Shown: piece by piece, positions 23,637-32,564 of the stretch
How the letters are laid out: each line of letters starts with the position of its first letter
How positions within the stretch are numbered: the first letter of the stretch is position 1
DNA from: Chersky-840 sp035604715
GTDB taxonomy: Bacteria > Actinomycetota > Acidimicrobiia > Acidimicrobiales > UBA8190
Assembly (NCBI GenBank): GCA_963731665.1
Contig: CAVSWP010000006.1
Location: forward strand, 1 to 64,000
DNA: 64,000 bases
Reading direction: 5' to 3'
Position numbers and translations under genes: made by a program
Notes under the pieces: model-generated
The model's database searches: none
Told to the model about the DNA's origin: nothing
What the model saw: only the letters and a program-made list of their open reading frames with translations

Positions 23637-24233
23637 CTAGAACCAGTGGATCCAGGGGTGCCCGCTGCGCCAGATGATGAGGTCGACCTTGCCGACGATG
23701 TACGAAGCAGGGACCGTTCCGAAGACCCGGCTGTCGCCGGAGTCACCCCGGCAGTCACCCATCATGAAGTACTGCCCCGGGGGGATCTTCGTGGTCTTGA
23801 TGTGCTCGCTGCGTTCGGCGCAGATGCCGGTGAGGGGCACCAACCACGGTTCGGCCAGGGGCTTGCCGTTGATGAGCACCGTGTTTCCCACCGATGAGAT
23901 CGTCTCGCCGGGAAGGCCGATGACTCGCTTGACCAGCGTAGGGGGACCGCCCTCGTCGGCAGGCACGTCGTGGAACACCACGATGTCGCCGCGGTGGATG
24001 GTCGACGACAGCTTGTTCACGATGATCCGGTCACCAGGGATCAACGTCGGCGTCATCGACGGCGTGGGCACGAAGTACGACTGCAGGGCGAAGGCGCGAG
24101 CCCCGGTGGAAATGAGCACGACCACCACCGCGAACACGACCCATCCGAGGACGGATCGGAGCCGGGGATGGCGCCGGTCCAACCCTGGCCGCACTTCCTC
24201 ACTGGTCGTCGAGCCCGGGCCGGCGTCGGTCAC
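23637..24233 (-). CDS. lepB: Signal peptidase I
   Basis: A 198-residue membrane-bound serine protease that removes signal peptides from exported proteins. One N-terminal transmembrane helix (about residues 28-48) leads to the catalytic Ser in PTPSMTPTL near 60 and the catalytic Lys in LVKRVIGLPGE near 102. The conserved GDxRxxSxDSR box appears as GDCRGDSGDSRVFG near 160. The Gram-positive-type compact size fits. Several genes in this window encode exported proteins it would serve. Confidence 0.95.
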   Translation of the reverse strand: MTDAGPGSTTSEEVRPGLDRRHPRLRSVLGWVVFAVVVVLISTGARAFALQSYFVPTPSMTPTLIPGDRIIVNKLSSTIHRGDIVVFHDVPADEGGPPTLVKRVIGLPGETISSVGNTVLINGKPLAEPWLVPLTGICAERSEHIKTTKIPPGQYFMMGDCRGDSGDSRVFGTVPASYIVGKVDLIIWRSGHPWIHWF

Positions 24234-24493
24234 TACCCTCCATCATCGCTCACGCCACGGCGGGCGCAGCACCAGGCCCGCCAGACCCGAGCACCGCCGC
24301 CGGCTCCGGCGTTCGCCACCCCACCTTGCTGCACCTCTTCGTCGGGCACCATCGCGGATTGTCGTGTCCTCTCGGCCAATGCCACCACCGGCCGCTCACC
24401 TCGAGGAGTGCTCGGTCACCGCCCTTGCCGAGTAACTTCCCGGGCACCCATGGCGTCAGATCGGACGCTCGGTCCCCACGACGACGACTAACC

Positions 24494-25645
24494 TTGGCCC
24501 ATCCCAGCGAGTCTCGATCAATAGGGCTGGGCGCGTGTTTTTCGGCAATCGGCGGAAGGGGTCGGAGCATCCGACGGTTTCTGACAGGCGTCCGAGTCGA
24601 TCCCGAGCCAGCCCCGGGGTCACAGGCTGATCGGGAGTGCGTTCGAGAGCTCATCCACAACCCTCTCAGCGAGGGTGACACCCTTGACCCGTTCGCGATA
24701 CGCCAGGACAAGGAGTACGTCTTCGCCCCGGCCCGGGGGGCGGCGCTGTCGTACCGGTCGCTCTTCGGTGTGGCCCTCGGCTCGGGCGACCCCATCGGGG
24801 CACGCGACCAGTTTCAGGACTGCCTACGACGATTTGTGGCCCAATCCGCCGAGCGGCGTCTTCGACCTGTGGTCATGCTCGTCCGCCACGACCGTCGAGA
24901 TCTGTACGAGCACCTCGGTTTCAGGACTCTGTACCTGGGCGATGAGGCCATCCTCGACGTCGCCAGCTTCACCTTGGACAGTCCGAGAATGCGCAACGTT
25001 CGTCAGGCCGTCAAGCGCTCCGCCAATTTCGGTGTCACCACCGAGGTGATCCGAGAGGCCGACATCGCTCCCTCGATGGTCGACTCCCTGCGCCAGATAG
25101 CCGTGCTCGCTCGGCACGGGAAGCGGGAGGAGGGCTTTTCCGCCGCCCTCGAAGAGCCGTTCAGTGTCCCCCACCCGGATTGCCTCGTGGCTCTGTGTCG
25201 CGACCGCACGGGCACGCTCATCGGGTTCCAGCGGTATTCGGTGTGCGGCGGTGGAAAGAAGCTTTCCGCCGACGCCATGCGACGCGTCCCAACCGCGCCG
25301 AACGGGACCAACGAGCGCATGATCTTCGAAGTGCTCGAGTGGGCAAGGCAACACGAGGTCGTGGAGATCTCGCTCAACTTCGTCGCCTTTCGATCGCTGC
25401 TCCAACGCCTCGACGTGGCCACGGGACACGCGCTGATCGCCCGAGCCATCAGGCGACTCAATCCGGCCAGCGCCCCGACGCTCTTCACCTTCACCAACAA
25501 GTTCCGGCCTCGTTGGGTACCCCGATACCTCGCCTACCGGGCGGTGACCGACATCCCGAGGTTTGCCGTCGCCACCCTGAGCGCAGAGGGACGTCTGCCT
25601 CCCTGGGTGGCACGCCTGGGGGAGCGCCGCCGACAGAGGCGTTGA
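24494..25645 (+). CDS. DUF2156 / phosphatidylglycerol lysyltransferase C-terminal-like protein
   Basis: About 383 residues. It has the aminoacyl-phosphatidylglycerol synthase catalytic-domain pattern: FAIRQDKEYVFAPARGAALSY, then GVALGSGDPIG; RRDLYEHLGFRTLYLGDEAILD; RNVRQAVKRSANFG; and EISLNFVAF near 290. No N-terminal flippase helices are present, so it is the soluble GNAT-like domain alone. Such proteins transfer amino acids or acyl groups to lipids. The start is uncertain: the frame is open from 24326 but that part looks non-coding. I used the TTG at 24494. The 260 bases between it and lepB hold no other gene I can see. Confidence 0.75.
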   Translation: MAHPSESRSIGLGACFSAIGGRGRSIRRFLTGVRVDPEPAPGSQADRECVRELIHNPLSEGDTLDPFAIRQDKEYVFAPARGAALSYRSLFGVALGSGDPIGARDQFQDCLRRFVAQSAERRLRPVVMLVRHDRRDLYEHLGFRTLYLGDEAILDVASFTLDSPRMRNVRQAVKRSANFGVTTEVIREADIAPSMVDSLRQIAVLARHGKREEGFSAALEEPFSVPHPDCLVALCRDRTGTLIGFQRYSVCGGGKKLSADAMRRVPTAPNGTNERMIFEVLEWARQHEVVEISLNFVAFRSLLQRLDVATGHALIARAIRRLNPASAPTLFTFTNKFRPRWVPRYLAYRAVTDIPRFAVATLSAEGRLPPWVARLGERRRQRR

Positions 25646-25673
25646 CCGCCGTGCTCTTCGGAGCTCCCGGGGT

Positions 25674-26129
25674 CTACGACGCCGTGACGTCGGTGTTGAC
25701 GATGAGCAGGCTGCAGGGGCAGTGGTGCGCCACCTTGTTGGGGACACTCCCGAGCACAAAGCGCTTGACCCCGCTCAGGCCCCTGTTCCCCACCACCACG
25801 AGGTCGGCACCGACCGCTTCGGCCACCGTGATGAGCACGTCGGCCGGGTCGCCCTCGACATTGTGAATCTCTGCCGCTATCCCCGCTCGCTTGGCGTCGG
25901 CGGCGACACGGGCACAGATGTGGTCGCCCTCGTCACGCATGTCCGAGACGGCCGTGGCGATCGCCACGGGATCGACGTGCTCTGCGCCCATCATCGAGCT
26001 GGAGACGGGGCGAACCACGTGCACGACATGCAATGTCGCTCCACTCATCTCAGCAACGGTGAGGGCCTCGTGCACTGCTCGTGCGGCCCGATCGGAACCG
26101 TCTGTGCCCACAACGATGGCCTTGTACAT
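25674..26129 (-). CDS. Universal stress protein (UspA family)
   Basis: A 151-residue single-domain Usp starting MYKAIVVGTDGSDRAARAV. The ATP-binding motif G-2x-G-9x-G-S is present as GNRGLSGVKRFVLGSVPNKV near residue 120, so it is the nucleotide-binding type. The ATG at 26129 follows GGAG; the open frame continues upstream but without conserved sequence. It is convergent with the DUF2156 gene. Confidence 0.95.
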   Translation of the reverse strand: MYKAIVVGTDGSDRAARAVHEALTVAEMSGATLHVVHVVRPVSSSMMGAEHVDPVAIATAVSDMRDEGDHICARVAADAKRAGIAAEIHNVEGDPADVLITVAEAVGADLVVVGNRGLSGVKRFVLGSVPNKVAHHCPCSLLIVNTDVTAS

Positions 26130-26216
26130 GAGTGACTCCTGTCCGACTCTGCCGACTCGATCCCTACCTCGCGTCTGCACAGAGTCTGCAATCTCGGTGT
26201 CACCGGTGTCCAACGA

Positions 26217-28457
26217 TCAGAAGTTCTCTTCGTCCTCCGAGCTGATCACCGCCGGCAGGCCCAGGGACCGAGCGGGGGTATAGACGGCGAAACTCGGTGC
26301 CGTCTGGGTCGGTTGGACGGCGCTGGCGGTGCCCAAGGTGATGGTCAAGGTGTCCACCCCGTCCCACTGGATCGTGGAACATCCGTCGGTGTTGTCGTTC
26401 TTGCACCCCGACACGTTGCCCCCGAACGAGACGGTGTTGTCGAAGTAGCCTCGTTGACCCAGGTCGATGCTGCCGAAGTGCAACCCCCCGCTGCAATCCG
26501 TGGCGTCAGTCACGGTGACGGTGTCGTCGCCGGACGAGGGCTCGGTTCCATGCACCACCACGTCGGCGTCATGGAATTCGGGGTACGACGAGGTGCTCCA
26601 GGCGGAGCACAGGGCACTGGGTGATGGCGCCGGGGAGAACATCACGATGATCTGGTCCCCGGCCTGGGCACGTCCGGCCTCGGAGCCGCCGTTGATGATC
26701 TCGAAGAACGGAGCGAGCGGCGTCACCTGGGGAGAGGGAGCCGACGGGGAGCTGGTCCCCATGGCGTTGGTGAGGGCGACCGTGAAGCTGTACGTGGTCC
26801 CGTTGGTCAATCCCTTCTCGACGTGCGACGTGGCCGAGGAGGTGACGGTCTTCTGATTCTGGGCCACAGTGCCGACATACCGGGTGACCGTGTACGACGT
26901 GATGGGGCTGCCCCCGTCGTCGGATACCGACCACGAGACCTTGACGTCGCCGTTCCCCGCTATCGCCGTCACATCTGTCGGAGCCGCCGGAACCGTCACC
27001 GGTGCCGTCGACGTGCTCGTCGTGGTGGAGACACCGCCGCCCGAACCCGCGGGGTCCGACACCGTCGACGTCGTCGACGGCGGTGCGGCCACCGTCGACG
27101 TCGGAGATCCGGTGGAGCTCGGCGTCGAGGTCGTCGACCCCGCCGAGCCCGGTCCGATGCCGGTCGAACCGGCCGGTGTGACGCCGCCGGGGATGACGAC
27201 CGGCGCCGGGGTCGGCTGGACACTGGCGTGCGCCGCCGCCTTCACGGTTCCCGTCGCCACCGCCCCGGTGACGACGAGCGACGCCGCCCCCACCCGTCCC
27301 AGCGCGGCCACGGCCTGGCCGAGCTGGGGGATGCTGCCGACAAAGGGCAATGAGCCGAGCCACGCCAATGGCCCGGCCACCGGTCGGAGGCGTCCGATGG
27401 ACACGTCGAGAAAGGCGCGCACCACCTTGGGGTCGAACTGCGAGCCCGCGCAGGCGGCGAGCTCGGCCCGGGCCGCTTTGGGGGTCATCGACGACTTGTA
27501 GCTGCGGGCCGTCGTCATGGTGTCGTAGCAGTCGGCCACCGCCACGATGCGTCCGCCCAGCGAGATCTCGTCGCCCTTGAGCCCGCGCGGATACCCGGTG
27601 CCGTCGTACTTCTCGTGGTGCTCGGCGATGGTGTTGGCCCACTCGCCCAGCCAACCCGCCAGGGGCGCCGTCAGCCGGGCCCCTTCGAGGGGGTGGGTCT
27701 TGATCACCTCCCACTCTTCGTAGTCGAGCTGGTCGGGCTTGTTCAAGATGTCGGGGTGCACGGTGAGCTTGCCGATGTCATGGAGAAGTGCCGACCAACG
27801 CAGTCGGTCGCGGTCGTGCGTCGGCAGGTCGAGCTCCTCGGCGATGAGGTCGGTCAAGACGCGCACCCGTTCGCCGTGGCCCCGGGTGAGGCGATCGTGG
27901 GCGTTCAGCGCGCCGGCCAGGGCGAGGATCTTCTCGGCGGCCACCACGGGCTCATCTCCGATCCCCTGTGTTCGGGCCTCTTCGACCCGCCGGGCGAGGT
28001 CTCGGGTGCTGCCCGACTTCCAGACCATGGCGAAGCGTTTGGGCGCCCGATCGGGGAACACCATGGTCATCTTCAGAAGCACCGCCAACGGCATGGCCCG
28101 GCGGGCGAGGCGGTCCGTGGCCAGCAGGACGATCGCCGGCACCCCAAGAACGGTGAGCCACCACATGGCGAGCCCGGCATTGGTGCGGGGCCTCGGGAGG
28201 ATGTGGGCGGCGATCGTCGCCGCCACGATGGACAAGCAGATGGGGACGACGAAGATGGCCCCCCTCACCATCCCAGCCAGGACAGGGCGCCCGTGCCAGC
28301 GGTGCTCGGCAACACCTTGCTCGGCTTCGCCGGCGGCTGCGCCCGGGTCGGGACACGCCTCGGCAGGAGCGGCCGAAGCGCTCGGGTGGAGCTCAGGTGG
28401 ATACCAACTCTTGTCCGTCCCCAGCCACCAGCCTGGTCCTTGCCACGCGTCGCTCAC
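26217..28457 (-). CDS. HD-GYP domain protein with C-terminal secreted FN3 region
   Basis: About 746 residues. The order is: GWW module (WQGPGWWLGTDKSWYPP, residues 5-21); membrane helices at about 65-88 and 97-115; HD-GYP domain (about 170-370) with LLHDIGKL (H226, D227), IAEHHEKYDGTGYPRGLKG and VAVADCYDTM; a hydrophobic segment near 410-430; a Ser/Thr/Pro linker; an FN3 domain (PAAPTDVTAIAGNGDVKVSW...); and a final beta-rich domain. HD-GYP enzymes hydrolyse cyclic di-GMP; all metal-site motifs look intact. The GTG at 28457 has GAGGAGG nine bases upstream and matches the RDD protein's start; ATG 28490 is an alternative. Confidence 0.88.
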   Translation of the reverse strand: MSDAWQGPGWWLGTDKSWYPPELHPSASAAPAEACPDPGAAAGEAEQGVAEHRWHGRPVLAGMVRGAIFVVPICLSIVAATIAAHILPRPRTNAGLAMWWLTVLGVPAIVLLATDRLARRAMPLAVLLKMTMVFPDRAPKRFAMVWKSGSTRDLARRVEEARTQGIGDEPVVAAEKILALAGALNAHDRLTRGHGERVRVLTDLIAEELDLPTHDRDRLRWSALLHDIGKLTVHPDILNKPDQLDYEEWEVIKTHPLEGARLTAPLAGWLGEWANTIAEHHEKYDGTGYPRGLKGDEISLGGRIVAVADCYDTMTTARSYKSSMTPKAARAELAACAGSQFDPKVVRAFLDVSIGRLRPVAGPLAWLGSLPFVGSIPQLGQAVAALGRVGAASLVVTGAVATGTVKAAAHASVQPTPAPVVIPGGVTPAGSTGIGPGSAGSTTSTPSSTGSPTSTVAAPPSTTSTVSDPAGSGGGVSTTTSTSTAPVTVPAAPTDVTAIAGNGDVKVSWSVSDDGGSPITSYTVTRYVGTVAQNQKTVTSSATSHVEKGLTNGTTYSFTVALTNAMGTSSPSAPSPQVTPLAPFFEIINGGSEAGRAQAGDQIIVMFSPAPSPSALCSAWSTSSYPEFHDADVVVHGTEPSSGDDTVTVTDATDCSGGLHFGSIDLGQRGYFDNTVSFGGNVSGCKNDNTDGCSTIQWDGVDTLTITLGTASAVQPTQTAPSFAVYTPARSLGLPAVISSEDEENF

Positions 28458-28725
28458 GACTGACGGCCTCCTCGGTACCTCCCTGTCCATCGGCACGATT
28501 GCGGCGGCCTCTTGAGGCAGCCGTTGGAGCCCTTCCGGGCAGCTCCAGGCGTCACTTGTGGGTCCGCGGGGGCGCGCCGTCACCCCGGGTGGTTCGTCGG
28601 GCCAGGGCTTACGCCGGCGGCCACCGTGGGTGGTGGCGAGCCCTAATGTCGCCTGGTCCAGCGAGAGCCAGGGTGGATCGACGTGAGCGCCGGCGAAGAC
28701 GGGGCACCGGGCCCGAGGGGAGAGC

Positions 28726-29847
28726 ATGAGCAGAGCGTGCCGATGTGCCCTGGCGGTGGCGGTCGCCCTGGCCGTCGCCGGGTGCTCGTCGGCGCCTTCG
28801 GCGACGACCTCAGGGGTCGATCTGGCTCGACCGGGGCCCCACGCCGTGGGAGTGACGACACTCGACCTGGGCAGCGCCGGGCGTTACGGGGAGCGGCTGG
28901 CCACGGTCTTCTACCCGGCGGACGGGGCCGAGGCCGCCGGACACGCCCTGTTCAGCTACCCGCTGGCCGCTCCCCTGCCCTCGGCGCTGGTGGCCATCGT
29001 CCCCGCCAAGTACAACCCCACCATCACCGTCGACGCCCATGTCGACGCGCCCGGCTCGCGACAGGGCCCGTTCCCTATCGTGCTCTTCAGCCACGGTTTC
29101 GGCGCCTCGCGGCTGTATTACTCCAACCTGCTCACCGGTATCGCGTCGTGGGGATTCGTCGTCGTCTCGGCCGACTACCTCGAACGGGGCCTGCTGGCCG
29201 AGGCCACCCACGCCACCGTGACCGACACCACGGCGCAGGACCTGCGGACCATGCTCTCCTCGCTCACGGCCACGGAGTCGGCCTCGGCGCGTCGATCCTC
29301 ACCTCTCTACGACGAGGCCAACCCCAAGAAGGTGGCAGCCGTCGGCCACTCGGCCGGAGGTCAAACGGCGTTCGACGCCTTGGACGACCCCCGGGTCGCC
29401 GTGGCGGTGGGATGGGCCCCGGTCGGGCCCTCGGGCCCGCCGTCGCACAAGCCGGTCATGATCATCGGCGAGCAGCAAGACATCGCTCTGTCTCCGGCCA
29501 CGCTCACCCGTGAGTTCCACCGATTCCCCGGTCCGACGAATTTCGTGGAGATCTCGGGCGAGGGCCACAACACCTACACCGACATCTGCACCTCGATCCG
29601 CCAGGGGCACGGAGGCCTGGTGGGCTTCGCCATGTCGCTCCACCTGGTCAGCCAGGAGCTGGCCAAGCTGGCGGTCAACGGGTGCACCGCCGCCAACATC
29701 CCCCCGCAGCGGTTCTGGCCCATCGTGCAGCAGTACACCGTGGCCGAGCTGCGCAACGGGCTGGACATCGATCACGCCCCTGGCCCCGGGCCTGGCCCCC
29801 GGGGGGAGTTCCCGGGTTTCACGATCACCTTCCGGCAACACAGGTGA
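28726..29847 (+). CDS. Lipoprotein alpha/beta-hydrolase (PAF-acetylhydrolase/polyester-hydrolase-like)
   Basis: A 373-residue exported hydrolase. The signal peptide ends in a lipobox (LAVAGCSS, Cys at about 20), so it is probably lipid-anchored outside the membrane. The fold is seen as FPIVLFSHGFGASRLYY near 123 (oxyanion region), the nucleophile elbow VAAVGHSAGGQTAFDAL near 208 and a catalytic His in ISGEGHNTYTD near 285. Such enzymes act on esters of lipids or polymers. It is divergent from the HD-GYP gene. Confidence 0.88.
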   Translation: MSRACRCALAVAVALAVAGCSSAPSATTSGVDLARPGPHAVGVTTLDLGSAGRYGERLATVFYPADGAEAAGHALFSYPLAAPLPSALVAIVPAKYNPTITVDAHVDAPGSRQGPFPIVLFSHGFGASRLYYSNLLTGIASWGFVVVSADYLERGLLAEATHATVTDTTAQDLRTMLSSLTATESASARRSSPLYDEANPKKVAAVGHSAGGQTAFDALDDPRVAVAVGWAPVGPSGPPSHKPVMIIGEQQDIALSPATLTREFHRFPGPTNFVEISGEGHNTYTDICTSIRQGHGGLVGFAMSLHLVSQELAKLAVNGCTAANIPPQRFWPIVQQYTVAELRNGLDIDHAPGPGPGPRGEFPGFTITFRQHR

Positions 29848-29928
29848 TTGGCCGCCGTACGGTCGTCCACCTTGGCCCCCGCCCCGAATCGCGTGACACT
29901 ACGGAGGACGAAGGGTGGGTGACAGAAC

Positions 29929-31206
29929 ATGACGCAGCGGCACTCACGTCGCTTTCTGATGGCGCTGTGGGAGGGAGGCGGCAATGTCCCACCGGAGCTC
30001 GGGGTGGCCCGGCGCCTAACCGCCCGCGGCCATCAGGTGCACGTGCTCGGCGATCCGACCATCGAGAAGGGGGCCGAGACGGCCGGGTGCACGTTCTCCC
30101 CCTGGCGCCGGGGGCCCCACCGGGCATCACTGGACCCCGCCGAAGACCCCATCAAGGACTGGGAGACCAAGAACCCCCTCGTCATGCTGCAACGAGTACG
30201 GGACCGCTTCATCGCCGGGCCGGCTGGTGACTTTGCCGCCGACACCGCAGATGCGATCGAGTCGTTCAGGCCCCACGCCGTCGTGCCCGACGCTTTCCTG
30301 TTCGGCTCCATCATCGCCGCGCAAGCCGCCGCCCTCCCGCTCGGGCTGCTCGTGCCCAACATCTGGATCATGCCCACACCGGGCACGCCCTCGGTCGGTC
30401 CTGGCTTCGCGCCCGCCAAGACCGTCCTCGGCCGCACTCGCGACGCGGCGATGTTGCGGGTGGTGAACCGCTTGTTTCGAGGCGGCCTGCCTGCGGTCAA
30501 CGCCGCCCGTTCGGCCCACGGGCTGGCACCACTGTCTTCGTTCTATGACCAAGCGCTGAGCGCCGATCGGATCCTGGTGCTCAGCAGCCCGGCGTTCGAC
30601 TACGCCGCCGCCTCGGTACCGGCCAACGTCCGCTACGTCGGCCCCGTGCTGGACGATCCCGACTGGGCGGAGCCGTGGACCTCTCCGTGGCCCGCCGACG
30701 ACGACCGCCCCCTGGTGCTGGTCGGCTTCAGCTCCACCTACCAGAACCAGGGAGCGCTCCTGCGCCGGGTCGTGGAGGCACTGTCGACCCTGCCGGTACG
30801 CGCCGTGGTGACGATCGGTCAGATGCTCGACGCCCACGAGGTCAGCTCGACCGACAACGTCGTGGTGGTCCCGTCGGCCCCCCACAGCCAGATTCTGATC
30901 GGCGCCTCTCTGGCCATTTCGCATTGCGGACACGGCACGACGATGAAGGCCCTCGCCGCCGGCGTGCCCCTGGTGTGCATCCCCATGGGCCGCGACCAGA
31001 ACGACACGGCGGCCCGCGTGGTCCATCACGGAGCCGGCGTCCGGCTGTCGCCCAATGCATCGGCGTCCAAGATCCACAAGACGGTCCAGCGCGTGCTGCA
31101 AGAGGATCGCCTGCGCGCCGGGGCGACGCGCCTAGCAGCGGCTCTCGCCGACGATCGCCTGACCACCGACCTCGTGACCGAGCTCGAGGCGTTGACCGTT
31201 GGCTAG
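29929..31206 (+). CDS. Family 1 (UGT-like) glycosyltransferase
   Basis: A 425-residue GT-B-fold glycosyltransferase. The N-terminal acceptor domain begins RRFLMALWEGGGNVPPELG, and the C-terminal donor-binding region reads LAISHCGHGTTMKALAAGVP, followed by LVCIPMGRDQNDTAARVV near 345-380, the NDP-sugar signature of macrolide/sterol/flavonoid UGTs. Acceptor unknown; glycosylation of a lipid, sterol or polyketide would fit the family. It follows the hydrolase gene by 81 bases and precedes a small ABM-like gene. Confidence 0.9.
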   Translation: MTQRHSRRFLMALWEGGGNVPPELGVARRLTARGHQVHVLGDPTIEKGAETAGCTFSPWRRGPHRASLDPAEDPIKDWETKNPLVMLQRVRDRFIAGPAGDFAADTADAIESFRPHAVVPDAFLFGSIIAAQAAALPLGLLVPNIWIMPTPGTPSVGPGFAPAKTVLGRTRDAAMLRVVNRLFRGGLPAVNAARSAHGLAPLSSFYDQALSADRILVLSSPAFDYAAASVPANVRYVGPVLDDPDWAEPWTSPWPADDDRPLVLVGFSSTYQNQGALLRRVVEALSTLPVRAVVTIGQMLDAHEVSSTDNVVVVPSAPHSQILIGASLAISHCGHGTTMKALAAGVPLVCIPMGRDQNDTAARVVHHGAGVRLSPNASASKIHKTVQRVLQEDRLRAGATRLAAALADDRLTTDLVTELEALTVG

Positions 31207-31239
31207 GGTGATCACGACCACCAGTGAAGGAGAGCAGCG

Positions 31240-31545
31240 ATGCCCGGGTTCGTGCAGATCATGGAGTTCGAGACGTCGCGCATCGAGGACGTGGAAGCTC
31301 TGTCCAACAAGATGCAGGAGGAGCGCGGTGACGCCCTGCTGGCCTCCAAGGCCACGATCACCGAGGACCGGGACCGGCCCGGGCACTACTTCGTTATCGT
31401 CGAGTTCGACTCCTACGAGGAAGCCATGCGGAACTCGAACGACCCCGTCACCGGCAAGTACTCCGAGCAGATGGGCGCCTTGTTGGACGGTCCGCCCAAG
31501 TTCCACAACCTCGACGTGCGCAGCGTCATGAACGTCCGGTCCTGA
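31240..31545 (+). CDS. Small conserved dimeric alpha/beta-barrel-like protein
   Basis: A 101-residue soluble protein (MPGFVQIMEFETSRIEDVEA...). The pattern of two strands around helices with a hydrophobic final segment (GHYFVIVEFDSYEEAMRNSN) resembles ABM or ferredoxin-like dimeric barrels common in actinobacteria. No catalytic residue can be assigned. It has a strong ribosome binding site (GAAGGAGA), 33 bases after the glycosyltransferase gene, so they are probably cotranscribed. Confidence 0.8.
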   Translation: MPGFVQIMEFETSRIEDVEALSNKMQEERGDALLASKATITEDRDRPGHYFVIVEFDSYEEAMRNSNDPVTGKYSEQMGALLDGPPKFHNLDVRSVMNVRS

Positions 31546-31560
31546 CCAACCGCGACGCGC

Positions 31561-31594
31561 CACGCCACGCCACGCCACGCCACGCCACGCCACG
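31561..31594 (+). repeat. CACGC pentanucleotide tandem repeat
   Basis: Six perfect copies of CACGC followed by a partial copy, starting 15 bases after the stop of the small barrel protein and lying in the gap before the convergent secreted-protein gene. It is non-coding, so it is free to vary in copy number. Confidence 0.9.
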
Positions 31595-31701
31595 AGGACA
31601 GTGCGTCGGGGTCCGGGCACGCGTGGTACCGCGCCTGGCCGGGGGCCTCGATGATCCGTGAAACCTGCATGCTCGGTGACGGCCTGGGTGATGGCCGTCC
31701 A

Positions 31702-32520
31702 TCAGTGCCGGGAGACGCTCCAGACGAAGGTGACGGTGGCGGAGTCCACGGAGTCCGACACGGTGATGGTCACGTGTTTGCGGCCCCGCGCCGTGGGGGT
31801 GCCCGAGATCAGCCCCGAGGCTGGGTTGATCGCCAGGCCCGCCGGTAGGCCGCCGGCGCTGTAGGACAAGGTCTCGCTGGGCGAGGCATCGGTGGCGATG
31901 ATGGGCAGGTTGACCAGGGTGCCGACGGCCCCGGACTGCTTCCCGGGATTGGTGACGGTGATGGGTTCCCAACAGGTCGTGGGCCCCGAGAAGATGGCTG
32001 CGGTGGTCACGGGAAGGCCCGAAGGGGGGTCGACGATGATCGTCGGGTTGTTCGGGTCGGCGATGGAGTTGCCGCGCGTCCAGGTGCTCTCACACCGGTG
32101 CAGGGCTCGCCGCTCCGGCTGCCGGCGGGAGTTGGCGTCCCCTCCGGCCCACATGTCGAAGCGGTAGAGGTGGTACTGATTCCAGTCGCTGTCACACTGC
32201 GAGCACTCGTCCTCGTGGATGAAGTACCGCTTCATGTACGGGACGTAGATGATCTGGCACCATCCCAGTTCGCTCACGTCGGTGGCGAAGGTGATCGGAT
32301 CGCTGAAGGTTCCCGTCCCCCCGGCCGAGCCGTGCAGGCAGGGGTGGGCGATGTCGGCGCCGGGAGGAGAGTTGTCGGCCCAGCCGTACAGTGTCATGAA
32401 GGCGGTGACGTTGGTCTGGGCGCTTGCCGCCGTGGGTGTACCGAAGACTCCCAGCGACACGGCCAGTGCGCACAGGACCGTGAGGCCCCGTGGTGACCGC
32501 TTCCGGCGCGTTCTGGTCAC
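31702..32520 (-). CDS. Secreted protein with C-terminal Ig-like (He_PIG) domain
   Basis: A 272-residue exported protein. The signal peptide is at about 1-34 (LTVLCALAVSLGVFG, cleavage near ASA-Q). The first domain (about 36-165) carries TLYGWADNSPPGADIAHP, GGTGTFSDPITFATD and YFIHEDECSQCDSDW with paired cysteines. It looks like the small secreted barrel proteins found in streptomycetes and fungi, but I cannot name the family with certainty. The C-terminal domain is a putative Ig domain: LPAGLAINPASGLISGTPTA. It likely acts outside the cell, perhaps binding polysaccharide. Confidence 0.8.
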   Translation of the reverse strand: MTRTRRKRSPRGLTVLCALAVSLGVFGTPTAASAQTNVTAFMTLYGWADNSPPGADIAHPCLHGSAGGTGTFSDPITFATDVSELGWCQIIYVPYMKRYFIHEDECSQCDSDWNQYHLYRFDMWAGGDANSRRQPERRALHRCESTWTRGNSIADPNNPTIIVDPPSGLPVTTAAIFSGPTTCWEPITVTNPGKQSGAVGTLVNLPIIATDASPSETLSYSAGGLPAGLAINPASGLISGTPTARGRKHVTITVSDSVDSATVTFVWSVSRH

Positions 32521-32564
32521 CTCGTGATCGTACTCGCGCCGTCATGCATCGCCCGAGCCGCTCG

